Assembly: GCA_017541305.1 (NCBI GenBank)
Contig: JAFXZJ010000016.1
Coordinates: 22,129 to 86,128, forward strand
DNA: 64,000 nucleotides
Direction of reading: 5' to 3'
Source: Clostridia bacterium
GTDB taxonomy: Bacteria > Bacillota > Clostridia > Christensenellales > CAG-138
In this document: piece by piece, positions 35,814 through 43,853 of the stretch
Layout: each line of letters starts with the position of its first letter
Position numbering within the stretch: the first letter of the stretch is position 1
Made by a program: the position numbers and the translations under genes
Notes under the pieces: generated by a model
Databases searched by the model: none
What the model saw: only the letters and a program-made list of their open reading frames with translations
What the model was told of the DNA's origin: nothing

Positions 35814-37187
35814 TTATTCCTTTATATCCGGCCTGTTCAGCACCTTTTTGAAAAACACGATCCGGAACGGCACGCTCACCATGAAAGTCAAAAGATCCGC
35901 CCCGGGCTGCGCCATCTCGACTCCCATGAGCCCTATCAGCCGCGGCAGGAAAAGTATTATGGGGATGAAGAATATCCCCTGCCTGCACGAGGCCAGCACC
36001 GAAGCGGCGGCGCTGTAGCCCAGGCACTGATAAAGCTGATTTACGAAGGTGGAATACGCCATAAGCGGCATCACCGCGGCGGCGAACAAAAGCGCCCTTG
36101 AGCCTATCTCGATCACCTTGGGATCGTCGCGGAACCAGCCCATTATCGCCCCGGTATTCAAGCCTATCGCAAGCGCGGCGGCGGAAGCGATCACGGTGCC
36201 CGCAAGCACCGCGAACCAGAACGCTTTCTTCACGCGGGCGTATTTTTTTGCGCCGAAATTGTAACCCGCAACGGGCTGAAAGCCCTGGCCTATGCCTATC
36301 ATCATGGAGCGGACGAGCATATACACCTTGTTGGATATGGTGACGGCGGCCACGCTCGCGTCGGCGAATTCGCCGCCCCAATAAGCCGCGCCGTGATTCA
36401 AAAGCGCCGAGGCCACGCTTGCCATGCCCTGGCGGCATATGGTGGGAAAGCCTATTTTGATCAGCTGCCAATAGGTCGAAAACCGCCTTGACACCGCCTT
36501 GATACGCAGCTTCAATATGCTCCTGCCGGAACGGAATATTATAAGAAGCACGATAAGGCTTACGAGCTGGCTTGTGACCGTGGCAAGCGCCGCCCCCGCG
36601 ATGCCCATTTTGAAAGTGAATATGAAGAGGGGATCGAGGCCGATGTTCACCACGCCGCCCGCGCAGAGGCCTATCATGGAAAGGTTCGCCTCGCCCTCGG
36701 CCTTTAAAATATTGTTGAGCACGAACGAGGTGCACATGACCGGCGCGCCGATGAGTATTATGCGCGTGTAATCGCAGGCATAGGGCAGAATCGTTTCGGT
36801 GGCGCCCAAAAGCCGCATGAGCGGGGCAAGGCACGAAAGCCCGCCGATCAGCAGCGCAAAGCCCAGAACGATCGCGGCAAACACCGAGCTTGAGGCATAC
36901 ATCTCGGCCTCGGCGTCCTTCTTTTCGCCGAGCCGCCTTGAAACCAGCGACGCGCAGCCCATGGCTATGCCGAAGCCGAAGGCCTGTATTATCGCCTGCA
37001 GCGCAAAAGCCACGCCCACCGCCGCCGAAGCGCTGGTGCTTATGCTCGACACGAAATAGGTGTCGGCCGTGTTGTAGATGACCGTGATGAGCTGTGAAAA
37101 GGTGGTGGGTATCGCAAGCGAAGTGACCAGCCGCGGGATGGCCGCTTCCGTCATTCTTCTATGCTGCTGTTCGCTTGAGACCGCCAT
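35814..37187 (-). CDS. MATE-family efflux transporter
   Basis: 457 residues with 12 membrane segments in two bundles. Typical MATE features: IPRLVTSLAIPTTFSQLITVIYNTADTYFV at the N-terminus (quoted as family start), GMASVASALLNHGAAYWGG at the second half, and GIGQGFQPVAGYNFGAKKY in the loop of bundle two. It is a cation-coupled drug or metabolite exporter of the NorM/MepA type. The ATG directly follows the stop codon of the gate-domain gene, so it is probably translated by coupling. Confidence 0.87.
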   Translation of the reverse strand: MAVSSEQQHRRMTEAAIPRLVTSLAIPTTFSQLITVIYNTADTYFVSSISTSASAAVGVAFALQAIIQAFGFGIAMGCASLVSRRLGEKKDAEAEMYASSSVFAAIVLGFALLIGGLSCLAPLMRLLGATETILPYACDYTRIILIGAPVMCTSFVLNNILKAEGEANLSMIGLCAGGVVNIGLDPLFIFTFKMGIAGAALATVTSQLVSLIVLLIIFRSGRSILKLRIKAVSRRFSTYWQLIKIGFPTICRQGMASVASALLNHGAAYWGGEFADASVAAVTISNKVYMLVRSMMIGIGQGFQPVAGYNFGAKKYARVKKAFWFAVLAGTVIASAAALAIGLNTGAIMGWFRDDPKVIEIGSRALLFAAAVMPLMAYSTFVNQLYQCLGYSAAASVLASCRQGIFFIPIILFLPRLIGLMGVEMAQPGADLLTFMVSVPFRIVFFKKVLNRPDIKE

Positions 37188-38375
37188 TTACGCAAGCGCG
37201 AATATGAGCGCGACAAGCCTGTAAAGCCAGTTTGCCGAAATGCCCGCGGCAAGCCCGCCTATCGTGTGTGAAAGTATCGCCTTGCCGGTGAGGTATTTAT
37301 AGCCCAGGCTGTCCATCATTGAAACGTGGGTGGAAAGATAGCCGCTCCAGCACATGCACATGGCGGTGAACACCGCAACGTCATGCGCGTTGGCAAGGCC
37401 GCTGGAAAGCAGATTGGGTATCAGGCCCATTGCCGCGCCCGCGGAGCCCAGCGCCGTGATGGGCACCGAAACGCCGCCCGCCGAGGCAAAGCCGAACAGG
37501 GGCTGCAGTATGAAATTGATCTTGTCCGCCGCCTTGGGAAGCAGCCCTATGCCCTCGTAAGCCGCGCCGGTATAGCCGCCCTCGGGCATGCCGTTGGTAA
37601 GCATCATAACAAGGGTGCAGATTATCACCACGCCGGGGATTATGCCCAGGCCCAGCGTGACGCCGGATTTGCCGCCGTCAAGCAGCGCGCTCATTATCCT
37701 CATGGTAAGGGTGTTTTCGGATTCATGGCGTATCTTGTGCTCCACCTGCTCCGTTTCGTCCACCGAGGGAGCGTCCTTGCCGAATATCCTTTTGGTGAAA
37801 TGCAGCATTATCCTTGTGGAGATCACGCTGCCTATTATCGCCGAGAAATTGCCCACGAGCACCGCCGGCATAAGGCTCTGCTTCGCCGCGCCCTCCTGGC
37901 CCAGCATATAGGTGGTCACGATCAGCCCCATGCCGAAGGCCGTGCCGATATTGGTCAGCGCGGGAAGCTGATAACGCTTGAAGAACGAGCGGAAGCCCTT
38001 GTCGTCGGCAAGCGAGAGTATCGCGGGGTTATCCGAAAGATAGGTCGTCACAATGCCGAGCGAGGCCGCGCCGGGAAGATCGTAGATCGGCTTCATCAAC
38101 GGGGAAAGTATCTTGTTGAGAAGGCGCACCACGCCGAATTCGGTGAACAGCGCCGAAAGCGCGCCCATCAGCACGGCGATCGCCATGATATATAAGCAGG
38201 TGTTTATAAGCAGCTCGAACGCGGTGTTCATAAGCGTGCTGAACATGTTGGATAAGCCCATCGGGATCCCGAAGAGCAGGAAGACGCCCGCGATGACCGC
38301 AAGGCATATGAGCGCGGAGACCCACCAGGGCAGCAGCTTTTTGCGCCTGTGTATCTTCATGTTGCTGTGAGGCAT
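37188..38375 (-). CDS. Gate (nucleoside-recognition) domain membrane protein
   Basis: 395 residues, about ten membrane segments, with two Gate-type regions (MGALSALFTEFGVVRLLNKI and a later one with GFASAGGVSVPITALGSAGAA). Resembles the nucleoside-recognition/spore-maturation-protein-like membrane families, whose transport roles are unclear. I start at 38375 (MPHSNMKIHRRKK), where GGGGGAA precedes the ATG; a longer reading from 38591 crosses the promoter. It leads an operon with the MATE gene. Confidence 0.7.
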   Translation of the reverse strand: MPHSNMKIHRRKKLLPWWVSALICLAVIAGVFLLFGIPMGLSNMFSTLMNTAFELLINTCLYIMAIAVLMGALSALFTEFGVVRLLNKILSPLMKPIYDLPGAASLGIVTTYLSDNPAILSLADDKGFRSFFKRYQLPALTNIGTAFGMGLIVTTYMLGQEGAAKQSLMPAVLVGNFSAIIGSVISTRIMLHFTKRIFGKDAPSVDETEQVEHKIRHESENTLTMRIMSALLDGGKSGVTLGLGIIPGVVIICTLVMMLTNGMPEGGYTGAAYEGIGLLPKAADKINFILQPLFGFASAGGVSVPITALGSAGAAMGLIPNLLSSGLANAHDVAVFTAMCMCWSGYLSTHVSMMDSLGYKYLTGKAILSHTIGGLAAGISANWLYRLVALIFALA

Positions 38376-38457
38376 AACGTTCCCCCGAAAAAGCATATTT
38401 ACGGCCGAAGGCAAAAACAGCCTTCGACCGGATCCGCTGAAATTTTCTCTTTTTTTA

Positions 38458-38486
38458 AGTATAGCAGGCGCGGTCGGCCTTGTCAA
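38458..38486 (-). promoter_or_regulatory. Promoter of the gate-domain/MATE operon
   Basis: Minus strand TTGACA (38481-38486), 17 nt, TATACT (38458-38463). The leader is about 75 nt. The rest of 38490-38780 shows only a repeat fragment (ACCAATGGGGACGGTTCTG at 38679-38697) and a GCAGGGCGCCCTGC palindrome. Confidence 0.8.
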
Positions 38487-38783
38487 GGAACGCGCGCGCC
38501 GGTTTTGCGCCCCGGGCCGCCCGCCATTCAAATATATTTGCAAAAACACGCAACCTTTTCCCCCCGCCGTGCGTTCTATACACGAAAGCAACGGGGACCG
38601 CGTCGAAGAAAACCGGAGAAGCCGCCCTCGCCCGCTTTCACCGCGCGTGGAAGCGGGAATATATCAACGGAAACTAACCAATGGGGACGGTTCTGAACGG
38701 TGAGTAAAGCCCCCCATTGGCCGATCCGTCACCGAATACCCCGGCAGGGCGCCCTGCCGGTTGCCATAGATGCCTCACATAAA

Positions 38784-38818
38784 GCGGCGGCCCCGTATTG
38801 GAGCCGCCGCGGTTTTTA
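38784..38818 (+). terminator. GC-rich terminator-like hairpin
   Basis: GCGGCGGC (38784-38791) pairs with GCCGCCGC (38803-38810), followed by GGTTTTTATT. No gene precedes it on this strand. Its second arm and T-run (19 bp) recur exactly at 39772-39790. Confidence 0.7.
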
Positions 38819-38922
38819 TTGTAAATGCTTTCGTTTCAGTAACCGTCCGTTAATTCACTTATGGCATTTCTTACTTCATAAGGAATATGATCGAAAATGA
38901 TATTGAGGGTATTATTCGAAGG

Positions 38923-39423
38923 TCAATCACTATTTGCTCGATGCATATAATACACAGTATCATTCGGAGAAAAATCCACAGTCATACGGTTCCCTTCAAT
39001 AGTAGCCGTGCCCTCTATGGACATCGTGCCGATTCCCGTTAGGTTTCTATTGCAGGTTACCGTATACGAGTCCCCGTTCCGGCTCCACCTTCCCGACATA
39101 TTTCCCGGGAAAGTGGCATTTTCTGCACGACCAAACGTGGTGAATGTTCCATCCGCTTTGAAGTCCCAAATAAAGTCTACATACTCGGCCATCTGTTCAT
39201 TAATCCCATTTTCACCGATCCACTCGCCGACAATAGACTGCTCATTGCCGATGAGGCTACTGATGCCCTCGAACCCTACATCCATGCAACCTGTCGAGAG
39301 TCCACAAAAAAGTACCGTAAGCAACCCTGCTGCACATACCCTGCAAATTCGAAAAACAATGCGTCTGCCTTTACCGCCTTTCCTGCATGCATAATGGTTA
39401 TTCCAGAAATACGGACAGCTCAT
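38923..39423 (-). CDS. Putative lipoprotein with lipocalin-like domain
   Basis: 166 residues. A basic, Cys-containing N-terminus precedes a hydrophobic segment ending LSTGC (lipobox-like, about 42-46). The rest is beta-rich and resembles small lipocalin/DUF-type domains: SIVGEWIGENG, WDFKADGTFTTFG, GRWSRNGDSYTVT, IEGNRMTVDF. GAGGAGG precedes the ATG at 39423. It is divergent from the XRE regulator gene and shares a palindromic operator with it, so it is probably controlled by that regulator. Function unknown. Confidence 0.6.
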   Translation of the reverse strand: MSCPYFWNNHYACRKGGKGRRIVFRICRVCAAGLLTVLFCGLSTGCMDVGFEGISSLIGNEQSIVGEWIGENGINEQMAEYVDFIWDFKADGTFTTFGRAENATFPGNMSGRWSRNGDSYTVTCNRNLTGIGTMSIEGTATIEGNRMTVDFSPNDTVYYMHRANSD

Positions 39424-39442
39424 TTATAACACCTCCTCACAA

Positions 39443-39494
39443 ATATCCCAATTTGGGATATTTATTTTATACCATTTTGGGATAATAAAGTCAA
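39443..39494. promoter_or_regulatory. Divergent control region: promoter and XRE-type operator
   Basis: A perfect 19-bp palindrome ATATCCCAATTTGGGATAT (39443-39461) and a second half-site TTTTGGGATAAT (39475-39486). The minus-strand promoter TTGACT (39489-39494), 17 nt, TATAAA (39466-39471) has the half-site inside its spacer. Binding of the adjacent XRE protein would block the lipoprotein promoter. Confidence 0.75.
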
Positions 39495-39538
39495 CAAGAA
39501 ATACTCAGTTTCTGTTAATATATTATTTGGAGGAATAG

Positions 39539-39745
39539 ATGCGATTAAAAGAACTGCGAAAGAAAAGGCACATCACGCAATTAAAACTCGCTATGGATCT
39601 CGGTTTAAATCAGAACAGCGTAAGCCGTTACGAAACGGGCGAGCATGAGGCTGATTATAAAACATTGATCGCGATCGCCGATTACTTCAATGTTTCCATC
39701 GATTATCTTCTTGAGCGAACAGACGACCCGAGAATCACTCGATAA
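39539..39745 (+). CDS. XRE-family transcriptional regulator
   Basis: 68 residues, a single helix-turn-helix domain (ELRKKRHITQLKLAMDLGLN, then QNSVSRYETGE and IAIADYFNVSIDYLL). TTGGAGG precedes the ATG. Next to a perfect TATCCCAATTTGGGATA-type palindrome, it probably represses the divergent lipoprotein gene and possibly itself. A terminator follows at 39754-39788. Confidence 0.88.
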   Translation: MRLKELRKKRHITQLKLAMDLGLNQNSVSRYETGEHEADYKTLIAIADYFNVSIDYLLERTDDPRITR

Positions 39746-39753
39746 TAAACACA

Positions 39754-39788
39754 GCGGCTCCCGATATAGGGGCCGCCGCGGTTTTTAT
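39754..39788 (+). terminator. Terminator after the XRE gene
   Basis: GCGGCTCC pairs with GGGGCCGC (one wobble) and is followed by CGCGGTTTTTATT. Confidence 0.75.
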
Positions 39789-39816
39789 TGACAGCGGAAT
39801 ACCCGCTTGCTATAAT
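39788..39816 (+). promoter_or_regulatory. Consensus promoter, probably leaderless, for the YjbR-like gene
   Basis: TTGACA (39788-39793), 17 nt, TATAAT (39811-39816), both perfect. The ATG starts 7 nt after the -10. The -35 overlaps the end of the preceding terminator. Confidence 0.8.
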
Positions 39817-39822
39817 CACGGT

Positions 39823-40173
39823 ATGGAAAAAAACAAGCTGTTCGAATACGCATATGAGTCTTTCGGTGCAAAGCCGGAATATCTTTGGAAGAGGTATCCC
39901 GAATATTGCGTGCTCCGCCATGCGGGGAACCGCAAATGGTTTGCCGTGGTGATGGACGTGCCGCGAGCGTCGCTCGGGCTCCCGGGCGAGTGGAAAGTCC
40001 CGATCCTGAACGTGAAATGCGAGCCGCTTTTGATCGGCTCGCTCCTGAAAAAGCGGGGATATCTTCCCGCGTGGCATATGAACAAGGAAAACTGGATATC
40101 GATAGTGCTCGGCGCCGTGCCGGACGAGGAGATTATCGCGCTCCTTGAAATGAGCTTCGGTATGACAGAATAA
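39823..40173 (+). CDS. MmcQ/YjbR-family protein
   Basis: 116 residues of the YjbR/CyaY-like fold: YPEYCVLRHAGNRKWFAVVM, LNVKCEPLLIGSLL, GYLPAWHMNKENWISI and a C-terminal helix with the DEEIIALLEMS pattern. These small proteins are linked to DNA binding by structure, but their role is not established. There is no ribosome site, and the promoter predicts transcription from the A of ATG, so the mRNA is probably leaderless. Confidence 0.85.
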   Translation: MEKNKLFEYAYESFGAKPEYLWKRYPEYCVLRHAGNRKWFAVVMDVPRASLGLPGEWKVPILNVKCEPLLIGSLLKKRGYLPAWHMNKENWISIVLGAVPDEEIIALLEMSFGMTE

Positions 40174-40208
40174 CCCCCCGGAAAGGGGGGTTTTGAGGTT
40201 TTACCGCA

Positions 40209-41057
40209 TTACATAAGCGCAAGCCAGCTGTTGATAAAGTTCTCCGCGGCTTCACCTGCGTTTTCGTCGGCCGTAAAGAAGAGGTGATATACTATGGCTC
40301 CGTCGGGGACGAGCACGATATAGGCAACGTGGCCTCCCGAGGGTTCCTTTGACACGAATTTCACGCCCCGGCCGCCGCTTGCGGTGATCGCTTCATACGC
40401 GTCAAAGCGGTCTTTATCAATGCTGCCCAACAGCTCGTCGTCGTCATACGCGCTGCTGTAGATCTGTGCGCTTATGATGGCGCCATCTATGCAGCTGTTG
40501 ATATCCACATAATCCGCATCGATCATCGCATAGCTCATTTCGCCGTTGTTTTTGCCGGCGTTCACCCTCACGCAGGTATCGGGGATCAGCTTAAGGCCCA
40601 GATCGTCAAACGTTTTGACGCCGTCTATGCCGACGAATTCGACCGCCTCCTCGGGGGAATTGAAGAAAATACCGTCGAAAAACTCACCTGCTTCATACCC
40701 GCCCGCCAATCGTTCCTTTGGGATGTTCGCCTCGGGGTCGTCGACGCATGCCACGATCTCATCCGAAAAATCAGCGGGATCGACCCTGGCGGTGAGGTCG
40801 TAAGCATAGATGTAGCGCTCGCTCTGTGTGCCGTCGGAATACGTGACCTCCTCGGTCCCGACGACGCCGATCCAGCCGAGTGCGACCGCCGCGCCGAAGG
40901 CGGTGCCGCAGATCAGCAGCGATACCAGACAGACCGCGATCGCCGCGAGCCATTTGCGCCCGTGAAATACGCCTCCGAGGCCTTTGCCGGAGGGCTTTTT
41001 TACAAGCTTCGACTCGTCAAAATCGGAGACCGCTTCGAAAATATCCCTTTCGTTCAT
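40209..41057 (-). CDS. Putative membrane-anchored anti-sigma factor
   Basis: 282 residues. N-terminus NERDIFEAVSDFDESKLV (shared DxD motif of this window's anti-sigmas), membrane segment (about 34-58), then an extracellular domain of about 220 residues with a beta/alpha pattern I cannot name. Its ATG overlaps the stop codon of the ECF sigma gene (ATGA), which supports the pairing. Confidence 0.6.
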   Translation of the reverse strand: MNERDIFEAVSDFDESKLVKKPSGKGLGGVFHGRKWLAAIAVCLVSLLICGTAFGAAVALGWIGVVGTEEVTYSDGTQSERYIYAYDLTARVDPADFSDEIVACVDDPEANIPKERLAGGYEAGEFFDGIFFNSPEEAVEFVGIDGVKTFDDLGLKLIPDTCVRVNAGKNNGEMSYAMIDADYVDINSCIDGAIISAQIYSSAYDDDELLGSIDKDRFDAYEAITASGGRGVKFVSKEPSGGHVAYIVLVPDGAIVYHLFFTADENAGEAAENFINSWLALM

Positions 41058-41605
41058 ACCTTGATACCTTCCTTTTCCAATATTTTTTTGAGTTTTTTCC
41101 TTGCCCTCGCAAGCTTCATCTTGACTCTGCTCTCGCCCATGCCGAATCTTTCTGAGACCTCCTTAACGGAGAGGCACTCCTTATAGCGGGCGACGAATAC
41201 CCTTGCGTCGTCATACGGGAGCGACAGTATGAAATCGCTCATCACCCCTCTGAGGAGTATGCCCATATCAACGTCCTCCGCGTGAGCCGGCAGACATTCC
41301 GCAAGCTCGTCGAGTATCAGCGGCGCTCTGCCGCCGCCCCGCTTTTTTGCCGTGCTGCGGTCGTTGATATCGATCGCGGTGGTGCGGGTGAGCTTTTTGA
41401 GATAGTTGGGCAGGCTGGCCGGCGCGGGCGGTATGCCGTCCCACGCCTTGAGGAGCACGTCGTTCACGCATTCCTCGGCGTCCTCGCGGCTGCCAAGCAT
41501 ATCGAAGGCAATGCTGAAAAGCAATCCGCGGTACTTTGCATAGGTCTCGGCAGGCGCCTGTTCCGAGCGTTCCATGTAAAGCTTTATGATATCTTCATCT
41601 TTCAT
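41054..41605 (-). CDS. ECF-type sigma factor
   Basis: 183 residues. Region 2 contains REDAEECVNDVLLKAWDGIPP and YLKKLTRTTAIDINDR; the linker has LDELAECLP; region 4 has LPYDDARVFVARYKECLS and a terminal HTH (ESRVKMKLARARKKLKKIL). The ATG at 41605 follows GGAGG at 9 nt; an upstream in-frame ATG at 41638 has no such site. Partner of the overlapping anti-sigma gene. Confidence 0.87.
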   Translation of the reverse strand: MKDEDIIKLYMERSEQAPAETYAKYRGLLFSIAFDMLGSREDAEECVNDVLLKAWDGIPPAPASLPNYLKKLTRTTAIDINDRSTAKKRGGGRAPLILDELAECLPAHAEDVDMGILLRGVMSDFILSLPYDDARVFVARYKECLSVKEVSERFGMGESRVKMKLARARKKLKKILEKEGIKV

Positions 41606-41722
41606 AATGAATACCTCCGCGTGTTTTTCAGCTCTCATCCTCTAATACGGTTTTCGGGAAGCGCGCGTCACACGATCGCGTATTTTTATCCGTCGGCAAA
41701 TGACAGTAAATGAAAGCAGCAA

Positions 41723-41757
41723 ACCGGGCAACCCTGAAGGATTGCCCGGTCCTGTTT
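41723..41757. terminator. Hairpin between two sigma/anti-sigma loci
   Basis: ACCGGGCAA (41723-41731) pairs with TTGCCCGGT (41742-41750). The best T-run follows rightward (CCTGTTTTTC); leftward, after the 41790-43148 gene, it is interrupted (TTTGCTGCTTT). Confidence 0.6.
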
Positions 41758-41789
41758 TTCAAAGCATTACTGCAAAAGCCGTTTTCGCC

Positions 41790-43148
41790 TCAATAACCGC
41801 AGTTGAGTATGAAGCCGCAGTGGTAGGCGTCGATCTCGTACTCGTCGAACTCCGCTGCGTAATCCCCGGTGTGGACGACTATCATATCGACGAGCACGCA
41901 TCCGCGGCAGTCGCCGAATATGTAGTCCTGCATTTGGGCGCTCACGTTCCCATCCGCGATATCGCGCAGCTCATCCATGCTTATATCGAGCTTGATGGTT
42001 TCCAGCGTTATGGGATCGTAAACGTCGATCTCGGCTATCTCGGCATTCTCTCTGAGCACCGGCTCAAAGAGCCTGCCGACCTGTGGGAAGTATCTCATTA
42101 TACGGTCGTAACCCTTCTCTTCATCGGGTATGGACTCGATGAAGCCGAGGCCGTCGGTATGGAGCATCCTGCCTTCACTGCCGCCGAGCACCTGCTCGGG
42201 CTCATAACAGGTCGTGCCGTAGGCGAACGTCGTGCGGGGAGCGTACGTGAATTCGTGCTCCTTGAGCTGCAGATAGCCGTCGTCCTCAAGGCCCTCGTAG
42301 GGATCGTGCGCGGACGCTTCGTCGAGCGGCACCACGGTGAGGTCCTTGTACCTCAAAACGTCCTCATCCTCGCCGTAATAGGCGGGCATGATCAGCTCGA
42401 AGCCGTAACCGTTCTCCTCCCACACGGCGATTTGCTCAAGATTGCTTTGGAACGACCAAGTTCCGAAGACCTCATGGAAGAAGAAGCCGAAATTGCTGTC
42501 GCTTATGGACCTTGCAAACTCCTCGGCGGAGCCCTTCTGCCAGTTCCTGAACCAGATGAGCACTACTCGGTTGGGATCCTCCTCCTCGACGATGTAGTCC
42601 TTATCGATGCCGTACGTTACGGTCACCTTATCGGACTCGACGGTGATATCCTCAAGCTCGGCGCCGTAAATGACCCTCGTGGGCATATAGATCATGTCAA
42701 GGCCGCTCAAAACGTCGGCGCTGTCATTATGCTCGCCGCAGTTCACCTCGGCGCTTAAGGTCACGACGGAGTCGAACACCTTTGGCTCCGCGTAAACGAC
42801 GGGCATGGTCTCGATCGGCTCGGCCGCAGCCATGGCCGGATCGAGCGTCGCAGCGACTTCTGCATCCCCGTTCGCCTCGGAAGGCGCGGGCGCTTCGGTG
42901 GGCGCGGGCGCTTCTGTCGTTTCCGTATATCCGGCAGGATCGGGCAGATTGGCGTCGATATCGGCCTTCTTTGGGGCAAGCAGCTTAGGCAGCGCTGTCG
43001 CGGCGCCGGCTATCAAGACCAGCGCTGCGGCAGAGATCAGCCACGGCAGCGGGTTTTTCTTCATTTTTCCGGCGTTCGCGGCCTCGGAAACAAGCGCGTC
43101 GTCCATATCGGTGAGCGCCTCGGAAGTCTTGATGGTTTTATCATTCAC
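41790..43148 (-). CDS. Putative membrane-anchored anti-sigma factor
   Basis: 452 residues. The N-terminus TSEALTDMDDALVSEA carries the shared motif, with a membrane segment (about 33-55, LPWLISAAALVLIAGAATAL). An Ala/Pro/Thr/Glu linker (about 70-125) leads to a large extracellular domain with no family I recognise. It overlaps the upstream ECF sigma gene by 4 nt (ATGA). Confidence 0.6.
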   Translation of the reverse strand: MNDKTIKTSEALTDMDDALVSEAANAGKMKKNPLPWLISAAALVLIAGAATALPKLLAPKKADIDANLPDPAGYTETTEAPAPTEAPAPSEANGDAEVAATLDPAMAAAEPIETMPVVYAEPKVFDSVVTLSAEVNCGEHNDSADVLSGLDMIYMPTRVIYGAELEDITVESDKVTVTYGIDKDYIVEEEDPNRVVLIWFRNWQKGSAEEFARSISDSNFGFFFHEVFGTWSFQSNLEQIAVWEENGYGFELIMPAYYGEDEDVLRYKDLTVVPLDEASAHDPYEGLEDDGYLQLKEHEFTYAPRTTFAYGTTCYEPEQVLGGSEGRMLHTDGLGFIESIPDEEKGYDRIMRYFPQVGRLFEPVLRENAEIAEIDVYDPITLETIKLDISMDELRDIADGNVSAQMQDYIFGDCRGCVLVDMIVVHTGDYAAEFDEYEIDAYHCGFILNCGY

Positions 43149-43714
43149 AGATGATCCCCTCCTTTTATAAACTCTTCTTTCGTCAGATAGCGCCGAAGCT
43201 CCCTTCTTGTTCTTGCAAGAAGCACGTTGACCCTTTTTTCGGTAATGCCGAAGCGGGCGGCAATATCCTTCACGCTGTCAAAGAACCAGATGCGCCGCAT
43301 GAACACGCCCCTCTGCTCCGCGGGAAGGCGGCTGACGAATCCCATGATGGCGTGTGCAAGCTCCTCCGTCTCAAGTTCTTCCTCCGCTCCGCCGCTCCCC
43401 GCAAGGCAGCTCTCCAGCTCCTCTAAGGGCACGGACGCGGCGAACTTTCTCTTGGAAGAATCCGCGCGATAACGCATCAGCGCCTCGTTGCGGGCAGCCT
43501 TGGCCGCGTACGCGGTGAGATCCCTCGGTTTTGCGGGCGGAATGCAGGACCACAGCTTGAAATACACGCTCGAAACACATTCCTCAACGTCACGCGGGTC
43601 GTTCAGAATGTTCGAGCATATGCTGCGGCACAGCCCGCCGAACCTTGCGTCTATGGCTTCGACGGCGGACTCGTCCCTTTTTTCGAGCAGCGCGATTATC
43701 TCGCTGTCGTTCAT
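43145..43714 (-). CDS. ECF-type sigma factor
   Basis: 189 residues. Region 2: PRDVEECVSSVYFKLWSCIPP, LTAYAAKAARNEALMRYR. Linker: PLEELESCLAG. Region 4: LPAEQRGVFMRRIWFFDS and the HTH ITEKRVNVLLARTRRELRRYL. Closest in the window to the 9480-10040 factor. AAGGAAAGGA lies upstream of the ATG. Paired with the membrane protein that follows. Confidence 0.87.
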   Translation of the reverse strand: MNDSEIIALLEKRDESAVEAIDARFGGLCRSICSNILNDPRDVEECVSSVYFKLWSCIPPAKPRDLTAYAAKAARNEALMRYRADSSKRKFAASVPLEELESCLAGSGGAEEELETEELAHAIMGFVSRLPAEQRGVFMRRIWFFDSVKDIAARFGITEKRVNVLLARTRRELRRYLTKEEFIKGGDHL

Positions 43715-43803
43715 GCTTATCGTCCTTTCCTTGCTGCAGGGCCTTACACCCTTTAAGATGCGGGAAATCGGCTTATTTTGAAGAGCGCTCGGAATATATT
43801 ATA

Positions 43804-43831
43804 AAGATCCCCCGCATGTGCGGGGAATCTT
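43804..43831 (-). terminator. Terminator after etfA
   Basis: AAGATCCCCCGCA (43804-43816) pairs with TGCGGGGAATCTT (43819-43831), one mismatch, followed leftward by TTATAATAT. The T-run is poor. Confidence 0.6.
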
Positions 43832-43853
43832 GGGGATCATATTCTGTCAGGCG

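Noticed and set aside
38376-38591. N-terminal extension of the gate-domain protein
   Set aside because: It would contain the TTGACA/TATACT promoter and has no ribosome site, while GGGGGAA precedes the ATG at 38375.
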